Of a DNA stretch of 64,000 bases, positions 22,542 through 35,438 are shown piece by piece. Origin of the DNA: Glandiceps talaboti. Taxonomy: Eukaryota > Hemichordata > Enteropneusta > Spengelidae. The notes below the pieces were generated by a model. That model saw only the letters and a list, made by a program, of their open reading frames with translations. It had not been told where the DNA came from and did not search any database. Position 1 is the first letter of the stretch. Each line of letters opens with the position of its first letter. Location of the stretch: the NCBI RefSeq assembly GCF_964340395.1, contig NC_135550.1:31861176-31925175 (forward strand), read 5' to 3'. The position numbers and the translations under genes were made by a program.

Positions 22542-24329
22542 TTTTCATTCTTCTTTCACCAAGTAGAGTGCTCAATCAGCTGGGGGAGCACAATACATAC
22601 GTAAAAATGAAAGAAGACGTGTCTGTTATTAAAACTGAAATAACAGACTCGTATTCTTTCATTTTTTACAAATACACACACACACATTACATCGTCTGAT
22701 ATCAAGGGCTGGTGACAAGTCACCACTGAATTTTCTAAACCATCTGTTGATACACAAGTTTCTCCTTCACACAGCGCCCGCAGGTGCTATGCTTGCCGGG
22801 CCTGGGTGACTCTTGGATAGCCTGTGAAATGACTGGGAAAGCCTTGACAGTTCCACAGCAACATGATATATAGTACCAAACCTGAATGGATCTCAGTAGC
22901 ATTTGTGTGTTTGTGTGTTTTTGTCTGGATAACATTAACAGGAAATCGCTGGGAGTAATTCCCAGCACAAAAATTTATTTAAAGAAGAAAAAAAAAGTTT
23001 CTCCTGTATAAGTCTATTCTCACATGTAGGACTTCATTTTAAAACTACATAGCAATCAGTTGCCCATAGCCAATCATGCGATGTGTGACTTACTTTGACA
23101 TCCTGCCAATAAGGTCCACCTTTGGTAAAAAGGAAAAAATTCCACATGTCATCTTTGTTGTCGCTGAAGAAACTCTCAGTGATAAGATTTATCATATATG
23201 ACCTGCCATCGCCTCGGACTCTCATCCTCAAGATGTTGAATGGTGACAGATCCAGCTGTATCTTCCTATCAAATGATCGCTGCAAGAAAGAATACAGTAT
23301 AAGAAATTGAACCATGTCAGAATTAATGGAGCAATCTAATTTATGTCACTGACTCTATGGTACATACCTAAAATGTTCCCTCATAACCAAAAATATTGCA
23401 GCCCTGCACATAAATCATGAAAGAAAGAGTTCCCTCTGCATATGCACATGTTATTTTGACAGTATTTGATAAAGGGGCCTGGGGATCATGTGGTTACCAC
23501 ACTACTGGAGGAGTATATGTATGTCATTGTACTACAATGTTAAAAGTACATTTTCATATCTTCATTAATATCAACATTGTTCAAAGCCATTTACTTGAGA
23601 AAAGAATGTAATTATGTTTATGATGAAAGTGAAGTCTTAACAACTATAAAAGCTTCTTTATTCCTACAATTAGTGTATGTCTAACGTCTTCATTTTTTGT
23701 ATGTAAAAATCTTGCTTTGAAAGTCTCAATAAAACAAAGAGTACAGAAAACACAGCTGAGGGAGATACCTGTTTTTATACAATTTTCAATCTACTGAACC
23801 TTCTTCATATCAAATCACACTCCCTAATAGTAATATGAGGCTCGCAGGTCTGGGTTTATTTCCCACTGGCCATCATAAAGATGCTAGTACATTTATGATG
23901 TTTCATATCTATACTTACATACAACTGTTTTGATTTAATGGTGCAATAACCACTATACTCAGTTTCGCCATCTCTTGGTACTTCGGTGCACAAAACTCCA
24001 TGAAAGAGACCTTTATTGTTCTTACTAAGAGTGAACTCAGCTGTGCTTTTCCCACCTTGATCCTTGTCAGTAGCCACAACGAATGTACTCAAACTTTCTT
24101 GGTCTTCAAATTTCCACAGAGTTCTGTATCGATTTGTTATAAGTCCTAATTCTGGTGATTTTAATTTTACCACCATTTCCTTCCATAGCTTGTCTAACTG
24201 CACACCCAGATTTGAGAAGTCTGACTTGTGAGCACATGGGATGACTGTCGACTTCACATTAACATTGAATAACTGTCGAACTAGACAGGACCGAGTCCTT
24301 GCAATCCTGCAGATACGTGCAGCAAGCAT
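22136..24329 (-). CDS. NDUFAF1: Complex I intermediate-associated protein 30 (assembly factor)
   Basis: NDUFAF1 (CIA30) chaperones assembly of the membrane arm of mitochondrial complex I. Three exons: 24329-23919, 23279-23094, 22366-22136, all phase 0, 275 residues (human 327). Residues 1-40 are basic with Arg and Ser, as in a mitochondrial presequence (MLAARICRIARTRSCLVRQL). The CIA30 domain is recognisable: TLWKFEDQESL, LFHGVLCTEVPRDGE, SGYCTIKSKQLY, FNILRMRVRGDGRSYMINL, FLFTKGGPYWQDVK, IPFSKFFLTHKGRIQD, ISFTIADAIDGEFALEID, EEFAYE near the C-terminus. The shorter length comes from a shorter linker between presequence and domain. Divergent from CHP1 with 1.49 kb between starts. Confidence 0.95.
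22500..22690. repeat. (CA)n tracts flanking a 69-bp hairpin
   Basis: In NDUFAF1 intron 2. Two CA arrays (about 22512-22540 and 22674-22686) flank a hairpin at 22601-22669 with arms GTAAAAATGAAAGAA..CTGTTATT and its near inverse. Possible 9-bp duplication AATACA(T/C)AC on each side, but the adjoining CA repeats make that ambiguous. Confidence 0.6.
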
Positions 24330-25815
24330 TTTGATGTCTGACGCCCTGATAATTTTTTTAAAGCTAAGCTAAGCAATGGGAAATTCACGATCAGTTTTAA
24401 GGAGATGCGTGTTAAAAATTTGATTTACTACCACTTTGATTTATTCAGTTCATAAGCACCATTTCACACCTGTACATTCCTGCAGGAAAAAAAATATGAT
24501 TTGATAATTATCATTGGACTCAATTCATTGTTGTTCTCTCCAATTTAATAATACTGTGTATGATACACATATCACTACATAGGCCAATGTCTAGCCTAAA
24601 CCTCTGAGATTTCAGTGCAATTTAATACAACAGAAGTGGTTGTTGTTGCATAGCACTCACATTTAGCACAAAATGGAGGTCAAATTGTAAGCAGTTAATA
24701 CCAAAACATTTCATCAATGAAAACATTTACATGAATAATTATTAACACATAGCTCTTCACTTTTGTGCTAATGTATAATAAATCTATAACAACAAAATAT
24801 ACCATTCCTGGTCAAGAGTACACATCAGACTAAAAAGTTGAGGAATGAGATTTATGACTATACTTTTTATCAATTGTGAACCTTTTATATTTCATTTTGT
24901 TTTTCAAAATTTGTACAACACATACACATTTGTGGCACACTCTCTGGTAGTGTGTGTAACGTAATAAAGATTGAAATGATTGAATAATACTTTATTACTA
25001 AGTATTACACTAATAATAGTACTATACCTTTGGATACAGTATGGTAAAAAACAACAACAATAAAAATGCTAACAACAACACATCTACTGTTAAAAACAGT
25101 AACAAAAGTAACCATCATTCCTGCAAAAGAATGATGACACGATTGCACATGTATGTCAATGCAGTACACATACATACACTGGTAGTACTTCTAGTAGTAG
25201 TCCCACTGGTTTCATACTAAGTTAGTACTATAGTACTACTACTAGTAGCTAGTTACAAGAAACTGACATAGCCAATAAATTATGTTCATGATAAAATTGT
25301 GCATAACCAAAGACGTTGGAGAGCTGTCTCCAACGTCTATGGCATAACCAATGAAGCAGGCTAGTGAAGCCTGGATCACGATCACCAAACAAGTTTTGAG
25401 CTTTGATTTTACCTGTGCATCATGCTGCTAAAGTGTGACCATAATGGGCTAGGAGGCCCCATCCCATAGTGCAGTGCAAACAAGTCTCCCTAAGATTATA
25501 TTGATTAGATGGAAAAGATTCATCACATTTGACAATATTTCTCGTATATTAATAAATAAAATATTAACACATCTAAACTTCCAATGTAATTTGCCTTCAG
25601 GGTATATTACACAAAATATTCTGTACAACCAGACAAATTTACTGATATAATAATTATCAAGCTAGAGGAGCAGGGGTCAAAGGTATACTTTCAAACAGGA
25701 AGTGTCGTACGTTTCAAAAGTGATATGGAACGGAAGGTCTGAAAGACATTCACAAATTTCTTTTTCGTAGAAGCTGTTCACGGCCTTTTGTTTGGCCCAA
25801 CATCTTTACTTCATC
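24330..25815. other. NDUFAF1-CHP1 intergenic region
   Basis: No exon supported. Contains a LINE/SINE-like 3' tail at about 24895-24990 (GTAATAAAGATTGAAATGATTGAA), a small snap-back insertion at 25301-25351, TAGTAG-rich sequence near 25185-25250, and an ETS-like AGGAAGTG near 25697, 119 bp upstream of the CHP1 start, which probably marks the CHP1 promoter. Confidence 0.5.
25301..25351. mobile_element. 31-bp snap-back insertion with 10-bp direct repeats
   Basis: AGACGTTGGAGA-GCTG-TCTCCAACGTCT (perfect 12-bp arms, 4-base loop) plus ATG, flanked by exact GCATAACCAA copies at 25301-25310 and 25342-25351. It looks like a TIR element reduced to its ends, or a templated insertion at a break. Confidence 0.7.
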
Positions 25816-28800
25816 ATGGGTTCTAGATCCTCTATCCTCCTAAGGGACGAAGAAATTGAACAAATACGAAAAAACACTGGATGTACGTATTCGTTTCGAA
25901 TATTTGCTTGCGTTGACCCGAGTGTTACACTGTTACTGTTGTTCGTTACGTCATGGCGATTTTATACTGTGAAATGTTGACGGTAGATTTCCGTCTACGT
26001 CCTTCCACGTATGCATGTAACCCGGTCATTGGTCGTGGACATGACGATGTGAATAGGTATTAGCATGGAGGTATAAGGGGAGATGGTATTAGGTAGTTGT
26101 AAATGTGACCAAGTGAGCCGCTGCTGACTAGTCATTCTAAGATAGGGTACAATAATGATACATTCGACTCGAAGTGTTTCTTGTTGTCGGCAGGCTTTAC
26201 CATAACGGCATAAAGGCACAAAATCAGAAACTTCATAGTCATTCCAAAATGGCCAAATACTAATACTGTATTCTATCTGTAATCCTCACCAGGGTAGGTA
26301 ATCACTAGACTAGCGGTATCTAACATGTAACATGTAGATGGCCATGATGATAATGATGATGATGATGATATAATCTAGCAATAATTGTAGCATTAGATTT
26401 GGTTTTGAGTTGTTTTTCCTTCTGTACGTTTTTGAGCTTTTTTTGTTCCATCGTTTTACCGTGAAACAAACGCTACAATTTCTGCTGGGTTTATTCAAAT
26501 AGATCACGGTGCAATACAGATCTGCCTCACATAGCTGCAACAATTGTAGCTTTGTTTTTATTTACTCACCATTTTTCGTTTTTATGTTTTTTTTATGGGT
26601 TTATAGCATAGGACCAAAAGTGATGTAGCGAAACCACTACAGTACTGCATCTATGCCTCACAAAGTTGGGTGGAGTTTTTGGCTAAATTAAAGCCTTTCC
26701 AGCCAAAAAATCGGACATTTCCAAACTCCAACAATAAATGGAGACTTCAAGACCCAAGAAATGTTCAAATTCTGTCAAAAATGGCCACAGTAGCAGCACA
26801 CCACAACATTTTCAAATGGGTAGTATGATGGGTAGTACAGAGAGATCACGCTGACAATGTGAGCAAGATGTCAACATCATAGACATACTCATACTACCTG
26901 TTTGAAAATGTTGTGGTGTATTACTACTGTTGCCATCAAGTCAGATCTGTGTTTTACTGTATGTACATTGACTCAATGAATTTTGTCTTCCATTATGTAT
27001 TTGAAACTTTAATCGTAATCAGAATTTCAGTATTTTGTCCGTGGCCATTTGTTTAAAGTATGTAAGCATGCACTTGTAAACATTTTTTTCTTAACTTTTC
27101 AAATGAAAATGAAAACTGTTTAAAACTGGACCATTTACTGTTGCTTGGTGTCCAGTGAATCGGTATAAATGTAGTAACATGTTGTGGGATTAAAGTTCTG
27201 TTGTGTTTCAATACCATGCCCTTCATTCACTTCATGGTTTATGTTCAAACTACATGTATTTCCAATATTTGCACATGTCAAAAAATCTGATTGTATTCTT
27301 GTATTATCTATTTACAGTTTCACACAACCAAATAATAAGACTGTATCACCGGTTCAATAGTCTTGATAAGGGTAACAATGGTTTTTTGAGGTGAGTGTTC
27401 AGTATACATGTAGAAGTGTTTCGCTTTTTTCACTTTGCATCTGTGTATACATGTATGTCTGATTTGCTATTCCTTGTTAGAACTTATTAGAATTGAAGAT
27501 ACACAGTTAAAATCTAACACTGTGTGTTTAGTTCAGTTAGTAAAAGCTATGTGGTTCCGTCCTGTTGCACTGTAAAGCCTTCTGAAATCCCATGCTAATA
27601 TCCTCTATAACACAGAATTTTCCATATTTTCATTAAGAACAATTTTGTTCTCATTTTTGCAGTCGAGAAGACTTTCTAAGAATACCAGAATTGGCAATTA
27701 ACCCACTGGGTGACAGAATCATTCATGCTTTCTTTGGAGAGAGTCATGATCAAACTCTAAACTTTAAGCAGTTTGTTAAAGCACTTGCAACTTTCAGACC
27801 AGTCCAAGATGGCAGTGACAATAGATTGAATAGCAGAGAAGAAAAACTAAAATGTAGGTAAAGTGTAAATTCAGAAGTGGAATAATTTTATACAAATTTT
27901 AGTGAAGAATGTGCAACGTACATGTATGCTGTATGGACCTTTCAGTTTTATATCAGAAATACAGTTTTGATTGATTTTAACCACAACTGAACTGGTTCAG
28001 TAGTGCTATAGGCATGGAAAAGTGTCTGGATGTGTGTGTGCATGCGGGTGTGTAAACAACTTAAAGTCAAAAGGCAACATGAATGATGGACAACATTATA
28101 CTCTAATACTAGTATGACATTACAGAATTGTTTTGTTTTCACTCTTACTAGTACTTGATTCTTTATCAAGTAAAGTGTTATAAAGCAGGAACTGTAGAGG
28201 TAAGTATAAGAAATTTAAGGCTATGGTCAAGTGAAACACTTCACATCTAAAATTTCATACATGTAAACAAAGGTCATGAAAGTTGACTCTTCTGTAGATG
28301 AGATGTGTTCGTGAAGGAAAAGACACAAGACTTCTAGAGTCACACTACATTGTGATTGACAAAATGTAAATCTTACAGTATTGTTATTCTGTTTTACTCT
28401 TTGCAGTTGCATTCAAGATGTATGATGTGGATGGCAATGATAAAATTTCAAAAGATGAGTTGTTACTGGTGTTACAGATGATGGTTGGTGCTAATATTTC
28501 TGAAGAACAACTTGGCTGTATTGCAGATAGAACTATACAAGAAGCTGATGTCGACAATGATGGACTTATTTCTTTTGAAGAGTTCATGACTGTAAGTTGA
28601 TATGTATACTTTATATAGCCATACATTCATGTAATTGAGTCAATTTATTATAGATTGTGAGAAGTAGGGGATTCTTCATACCATCATTCATTTTTTTCTT
28701 CTCTTCTATATTTATTTTGTCAGGGTCACAGACTAGACTAGTTCAGATCGAAGTATATCTGTGGCCCTCACCAGATATATTATCAAATCAACCTCCTTTT

Positions 28801-29254
28801 TGAAATGTACATAAAAATGTTATCCTGTTTTATATCTGGTGAATAAACAATTCAATTCAATTCAATTCATTCATTGAGTAGTCTGAAACCTACAGACGCT
28901 ATTTTTCTGGGCGTTATGCTTCACTAATTTGATCTGGTATATGTAATCATGTCATTCATTTATTAGTTACAAACCAGAAGATTGGCAAGGAAACCGGAGT
29001 TTGGTCTTTGATACGGATATATGCTTGGTAAAGTAGACTTGTTAGATAAATAACCTGTCTTAATTTCTTTAGGACCTTGTGACTGTCAGCAAGGAAAGTT
29101 CTCCTCTTTTGTGGTAAATGAACAGAAGGAAAATATTGTGATCGAATAGGATTTTTAAATAGAAAAACATCAAATTATTTTTCTTGTCTGTATCTTGTAG
29201 GCAATGGAAAGAACAGATGTTGAACAGAAGATGAGCATCAGGTTCCTTCATTGA
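25816..29254 (+). CDS. CHP1: Calcineurin B homologous protein (EF-hand)
   Basis: CHP1 is a myristoylated EF-hand protein that binds Na+/H+ exchangers and inhibits calcineurin. Five exons: 25816-25882, 27318-27390, 27663-27853, 28407-28591, 29201-29254; GT-AG and consistent phases, 189 residues (human 195). N-terminus MGSRSSILLRDEEIEQI has the Gly2 myristoylation context. EF1 and EF2 loops are non-canonical (39-50 DKGNNGFLSRED), whereas EF3 (117-128 DVDGNDKISKDE) and EF4 (158-169 DVDNDGLISFEE) are full calcium loops, as in CHP1. IPELAINPLGDRI and the end VEQKMSIRFLH are family signatures. The inter-EF2/EF3 linker is shorter than in human. A MITE lies in intron 1 and a LINE/SINE tail in intron 4. 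Confidence 0.97.
26783..26934. mobile_element. MITE-like inverted repeat in CHP1 intron 1
   Basis: Left arm GGCCACAGTAGCAGCACACC...ACAACATTTTCAAA..GTAGTATGA is inverted at 26889-26934 (TCATACTACC...TTTGAAAATGTTGTGGTGT...CTGTTGCC) with a few mismatches; ~46-bp arms, ~60-bp loop. No clear target duplication. Confidence 0.75.
28722..28875 (+). mobile_element. LINE/SINE 3' end with (ATTCA)n tail
   Basis: In CHP1 intron 4. Sequence runs ...TTATATCTGGTGAATAAAC then AATTC repeats (CAATTCAATTCAATTC), the form of a CR1/L2-like 3' terminus or of a SINE using it. No ORF remnant seen upstream. Confidence 0.5.
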
Positions 29255-31135
29255 AGTGTGAGAGCGTGTGAGAGAGCTTTATCGAAATGATTACTGAGAA
29301 CTTTGTCGCACATGACAGAAGATTTTATCACTTTCACAATCTTTTGCTGCTATTTATATTATATACATTTTAATTAACAAGAGACATTTACCACAAAGTT
29401 TTATCCAGTTATATGCATAAGGCAAAATCTAGAAATCTTAGACGTAGGTTGGTGGGGTAATTTTCTGAAAAGTCCATCTCTTAGGGAACAAGGTTTAAGC
29501 AGACATTCAGTTTTTCATTTCCCGTGACAAACTTTATTAAAATCACAGACTTGTTTTTGTAATCAATTAGATATGTTTCAAATACAGCAAATCCACTTTA
29601 TGATGGAGAAGAAGACATTGTTTATCCATGTGAACTATAAGATAGATATATTTGATTGTTTGCCTAAACTAAAAACACTGGAGTGGACACTTTATTAATA
29701 ATTTTAAGCACCAATAAGTTATGCTGTAGTATGACAAAATTTACGATACACCTACGTTGCCTCCAAGATGAGATAAATGCAATCATACATGAATACATTG
29801 CTATATTCCCTTCATATGACCAATTTTAGTACTTTTAAAACTTCTGTGATGTCATCATTGGAACCAGACTTTTGTCATGATTTACTCACAGAATGAAAAC
29901 AAGAATGTCCTTCTCTGTGTTTGAATTTGAATTGACGGAAAAAAAGTTCTCTGACAGCTAGGTCGAGACTGATGAGTTCTCAAGAAATGATGAATTGGAA
30001 AACAGATAGTCAACTTGTTGTATGAAAGGTTTGAAAGTTATGTGTAGAGATAGCAATAGTAATCTGACCTGAAATTTACAACTTAATGTCATACATATTC
30101 GGCAACCATATTTGCTTTTTTTTTTACATAGTGATATAGAACTTTTGTTTCAAGAGTTAAGTTTTCCCCCGAGTCATAAACCTGCAGTAAGTTGAGTTCT
30201 TTGTAACAGAAAATGTTTCAGAAATTTTGAGAATTATAAGGGGTAAACGTTTTGCTCCTTTCTGATCCAGTGTTTTAAATGTGAAGTATAACACCTGTAC
30301 AAGCACAAGTTCATTGTGGACTAATCAGAAAATGATGGCTACAAAATATATACAGGTAATACTAATAGATAAGTTTCTCATTATCATATATACAAGGTAT
30401 TCTTAGTGTATATATACACAACAGCTACATACTGATATTACAGGGTAGCCAAATTGACTTCTGTATGTTTTGACAAAATCTTACATTGTAATGAGTGTCA
30501 AAGATATTACATACATGTACATTTCAACGCAAGTAATGGTTTGTGGAAGGGTTCAAAGAATGTGGTCTGTGTATGATTACTTGGTAGGATACTGATTCAA
30601 CATACAAAACATTACCATCTTAAAAGTACCACAAGTATGACAATTTAAACTGGCTAAATGTTGAAACTATAAGGCTAGCAAATTTCAAATACAGAGTTTT
30701 CATATTGTGTGAAATATTTTTATTGATGGAAAGTGACTTGAATTCTTCTGAAAACTCTGGTCCGGTTAATGACACTAGGAGAAATAGTTATGAACTGAGA
30801 GTGAAGTGTAATGAAATATAATCAGCTAATACATGGAGGGGTGCAGTAAGTCTGTTTTGAAGACCAATACCAGTGGCAAGATAAAGTGGACTGTCTTGTT
30901 TTGCATGGGTTTTTAGTAGAGTGATTTGTAACAGTTACACTGAAAGAACTTTCCACATAGCTGGATACATTCTTCAGTTCAAGAACTGATATTATTTTGA
31001 AATTTGCAATATTTGTCAAAACAAGAATTATCTAACAATATCTGTAAAGTTGAAGACAATACTTTGAATGAAGCAATGTATCATAATCTGACTCCATGTC
31101 AATTGTATGTACAGGTTTGAATAAACAACACTATG
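29255..31135 (+). other. CHP1 3' flank / probable 3' UTR
   Basis: No other exon supported. AATAAA at about 31121 (TTTGAATAAACAAC) is a candidate poly(A) signal, giving a 3' UTR of about 1.9 kb if used. Confidence 0.45.
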
Positions 31136-31415
31136 ATAAAAATGATTGTGTGAAATGTACTGGTATCTCTCAATCAGTTAACAAACACTTCAGTGCTAAG
31201 AATTTGAAGAACTGCATTATTTGTGACTAGTGGTCCTGTTTTGGTCTTTTATTTGTCCTGACTTGACATTCACAATCATACTGTCATTAACACCAAGACT
31301 CTACGAGACTTCTGAACTCCAGAGGCTATGATGTAACAAGGTGTAGCATTGATGATACATCACATATTGACCTGTGGTTATTTCATAGTATTGATGATGC
31401 ATCACTATTGACCGG

Positions 31416-31516
31416 TAGTCTAGTTCCTGACGACTGTGTTCTGATTTCACACTACATCATCTTCCCAAAGATAACGTAGTGTAAAAAAGGAACAATGTCG
31501 TCGGGAACTAGACTAG
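31416..31516. mobile_element. MITE with 8-bp target duplication
   Basis: Ends TAGTCTAGTTCCTGACGAC and its inverse GTCGTCGGGAACTAGACTA, inner arms also paired (ACACTAC / GTAGTGT). Flanked by TTGACCGG (31408-31415) and TTGACAGG (31517-31524), 7 of 8 matching. 101 bp, non-coding. The flank just left is itself a short duplication (ATTGATGATNCATCAC twice). Confidence 0.8.
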
Positions 31517-32103
31517 TTGACAGGGGTTATTCATTCAAACTTGGACAAAAAAGTTGTCTGAGATTTAAGCAGTTATAAATACTCTGTTACCATGGTTACA
31601 CACTGTTGCTCAACTCATTGGCCCTGGATTGAATTTTACTTAAGTGTCACCAGAAACCCTCCACCCACAAATAGTCTATGGTGTCATGCTATGGTCAACA
31701 TCACCCCTGCTTATCAGTCAATTGAGACCCATAAATGTCTGAGCTCTGAGCTTTTTGGGGTAATTTCACATTTCTGTGATTGCTGGGTTTTGAGCTTTGG
31801 CTGCTCAATAGCCCCCACTCCCCAGAAAACAACAACAACAACCATACTTTTGACTTAAGACTGTCTTTATTCAAGCTGAGGTTGAAATGTTCATCATAAC
31901 ATCTACAGCACTAGTGATGTACGTGCAAATATGTTGGTTGTCCCCTCCTCGGGCCCCCTCCTCCACAGGTTATGTATGGTACACTTTGGGGCATGTATTA
32001 AATAATAACAAATTTATACACAACTGCATCATCAGAGAATACAGAAAGGTAAACAACAACACAAATATAACGAAAAGAAACAAAGCATGACGCTTCCACC
32101 AAT

Positions 32104-32912
32104 GATCTATGATAAGGGGAGAACCATTTGATTTCTGGGGGGGGGGGGTTATGGAGGATTTTGAGAAAAGAAAATTTGTTTCCAGGTGAACCAGAAAAAA
32201 AAGATTTGATCCTGTAATGGCTTGAGAAAAAAAATTGTCATAACAGACAGAAGTGAAAAAAAAAATTGTCACAATGCACCAGAAATGAGCAAATTTGGAA
32301 ACCTTATTCTCATGTATTCTTTGGCAGCGCGTCGCCATAGGCGGCGCAAATGTTTTTAATACAAGTATAAATTCCTGTTTTTTTTCCAGCACTTATCATT
32401 AAAGCATGCACTATATAGCTCTGCACACAAAGTTTTCCTTTCCTTTTCTGACCCAAGAAAACATATTTCAGGATTTTTGTTGTAATATCTCAATGACACA
32501 GTCAATATCTGAAGGGGACTATTTGGCTTCTGTAAATTAAGACAATTTAAAAAACAAGACAGGGATATTTTACCAGTCATCTTTGGTACATACAAATTTA
32601 AGTAGCAGAAGTATGGTCGGTAGACAGACGTCTTTCATACTAACTACTAATTCTTCTACTTGCGCAGAACAAGTTATTTAGAGGTACAGTTGTGAACCAT
32701 TGTGACGTGGTATAGGTGGGAGATTACAAACTTAATGACTAATTTAAAAAAAAATTTGCACTACTACTCCATTTGTAAAAAAAAATTGATGCAGGACTGA
32801 CAGTAGAAAAAAAAATTGCTGTCATTCTGACTGGAAAAAAAATTGCTCCCATACCTACTTCCTCCATACCCCCCCCCCCAGAAATCAAATGGTTCTCCCC
32901 TAATAGATCCAT
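32104..32912. mobile_element. ~0.8 kb non-coding TIR element with poly-A/T-spaced subrepeats
   Basis: Left end (about 32104) GATCTATGATAAGGGGAGAACC..TTTGATTTCTGGGGGGG..TATGGAGG is inverted at the right end (CCTCCATACCCC...AAATGGTTCTCCCC..AATAGATC, to about 32912), so TIRs are roughly 50 bp and include a C/G homopolymer. The interior carries several ~25-35 bp subrepeats of the form GAAAAAAAAATTG. Translation of one strand gives recurring 'NFF' peptides but no intact frame. Family not identified. Confidence 0.65.
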
Positions 32913-33111
32913 GCTTCCAGAGCATGCTCTGCATGCTTCCACAGAATTTCGTTTGCATATCTATTGTTGTCTTATTGTTTGTAAGCTTCTCCAACTTAGA
33001 ACTTTTGTAAATATGTTATGTTTTAGTAGCCTCTCCACATATGTCCGCAGTGTCGAAAACCAGCCGAAAACGATGACAACTGTTACACATGTGTGTATAC
33101 ACATAGAATAG

Positions 33112-33152
33112 TGACGTCATAACAAATGTATGTTCGCCAAAATGGCGGCCAG
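33112..33152 (+). promoter_or_regulatory. RNF8 core promoter motifs: CRE and YY1
   Basis: A perfect CRE palindrome TGACGTCA lies at 33112-33119, and the start codon is embedded in CAAAATGGCGGCC, the YY1 consensus that in many animals places the ATG just after the transcription start. Together they suggest a very short 5' UTR. Confidence 0.6.
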
Positions 33153-35407
33153 TTTTTGGTGTTTGAAACGTTCCGATGACAAAGTTTGCGCTCTGCAACA
33201 CATACCGTTGTCAACAGGGCGAGAGGTAAGTCCTCGAACTAAATTGTACATGTCGTTCTAAAACTGTAATGAATTGTATTATGCGCATGAAAGGGAGCAG
33301 TGGCTGGTGGCATGGGCGCCTCAGTTCAATCCCAGGTCACTGAGAACTAGACTAGAGTCTCAGATCAGTGAGATACAATATACAGTCTTGTAGAACTGAG
33401 TTGTCTGTGATATGACACCATGTACCATTTTCTTGATAATCGAACAGTTCGAAAATGTTTTATTTTTGGCATAGATTTCTTCGAGATATGTGTTGTGACT
33501 GATCATTGCAGTAAAGACCTTACTGTGCTAGAACTATAGAAGTTTCACGGTTTTAGAAAGGTCCTCAGAGTCAAACTTTCTGAGAGCCTACATGTAGACT
33601 TGAGAACGGCTATTGCCACACAGTAACACTATTCCGCTATCCTATTGTATTTTGAATTTTTTAATTTCAGCTACATTTCCCTCGAACGTAGCGGAAATTC
33701 AAAAATGTCAGGCTAGCGGAATAGTCATGATAGTGTAGCACAGGTTCTCAAGTCTACTACTACAGGGAGGCTAACTTTCTGATCTGAGTTAGTAATAGTA
33801 TAAGAAAGTGTCCCTACGTAGCTGAATAATTGTAGCATTTGTTTTGATTTTGATTTTCTTATTTTTTTCCGTTCTGGGCTTTAAATGCAAAACTAATGTA
33901 CGAAAAAACAGCTCAAAAAAGAGAAAAAACTCAAAATCAACACTAACTTTCACTTTACAATCTGCATCTGGGGGCAGTGCAGTCTGTGACTCTATGCTCT
34001 CAGCAAGTATGAGAGGTTATATACAGTAGATCATAAAAATGACATTCCTTGCCTTAGTTAGGCCATGGATGTATTAGGGGAGAGTGTATGGTTCTGATTA
34101 CGTTCAATTTTAGAGTAGGTGGGGTAGGTAGGGGTGTCACTACAGTGCCCCTCACACAAAGGAGAGGGTAGAGGGACAATACTCCAGCTGCAAGCAGATC
34201 TATGTCTAATGGCACATTATGTGCCAATATCCATACATCACAATTGATGGTTTTACTATTTTATTTGGAGGACGATAGGCCATATACTGATATGGAGACA
34301 AGTTCTAGTGAATTTTAAAGTGTAGGTTTGATAAATAATTAGATGTTATTCCTCAATGTTTATCTTCATTCAGCCTAGGAAAATATGAGTGACCTAAGGG
34401 GCCTTTGACACTACGAGTCGCTACACAAGAAGTGTCAACCCTTAGGTCACAAGTATTTTCCAGCAGAATGAAGAAAAATATTGGAGAATAACATAATTAT
34501 ACCAGCGCCAGTGATATCAATGAAAAATCATGGAAAATAATGACAATTCTGAAGGTTTTGACTCATAATCCAAACATAGCAGAACCAGTCCAGTGACATA
34601 GATAAGCGTTGTCATGCTGTAGAACGCCCATGGTATAAATTCCATACTTTTTGTTCAACTTGGCTTGTCCATGGTATAAATTGTGGTATCTGTTATTAAT
34701 TCTGTGAAAGCAAAATTTGGGAAATTTTGTTTGGAAATGTGAACCTGTGAAATAATAGAAAAAAAAGTTTGTGTGGGCTGATGCATGTAAGTAAGCAACA
34801 TACTAAGTCAAAAAGAGGCTGAGCACTTTTCATTTAATCCAACTCCTATACTTAGTGGGTAATAAAACAATATTTAATCCAAACATAGATCCCATAGTGA
34901 ACTCAAGAGTTTATGATCCAGGTGTTCATAAGAGTCTAGAAATATCTGGTTTTTAATTCTCTCTATTTGTTGTATTCTCTAGTAATGTAATCTCGAGCCT
35001 TGCTGCATGTATGAATGATATATTTTGTTAGCTTACAATTTGTACAATGTATTTCAGTTCATGTGAATATTTACTGTGTAATCTGTAATGCATTATGATT
35101 TATAGCTGAACTTGTTAAAGTTTGCAGTTTCAAATTATTGTGCAAAGGGTTTTCTTTGTAATAAGATTAGAGTGAACAATTTAAACTTTGGACATATACC
35201 AAACTACAAATGTAGTAAGTGTACAATTTCTATCCTCTCTGCACTTTTAGGTAACCTTGGGTAGAGGTTTAGATGTAAATATCCAACTACTGTCAGAAAG
35301 TAACCCATTAATGATTTCTAGGACCCATGCAACTTTCCAAGAAACAAGTGAGAATACATGGACAGTGAAAGATCACAAGGTATGTATGTACGCATATACA
35401 TACATAC

Positions 35408-35438
<31 letters not shown>

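Noticed and set aside
22735-22968. 77-residue minus frame as an extra NDUFAF1 exon
   Set aside because: The CIA30 domain is continuous between the exons at 23279-23094 and 22366-22136; including it would break the frame.
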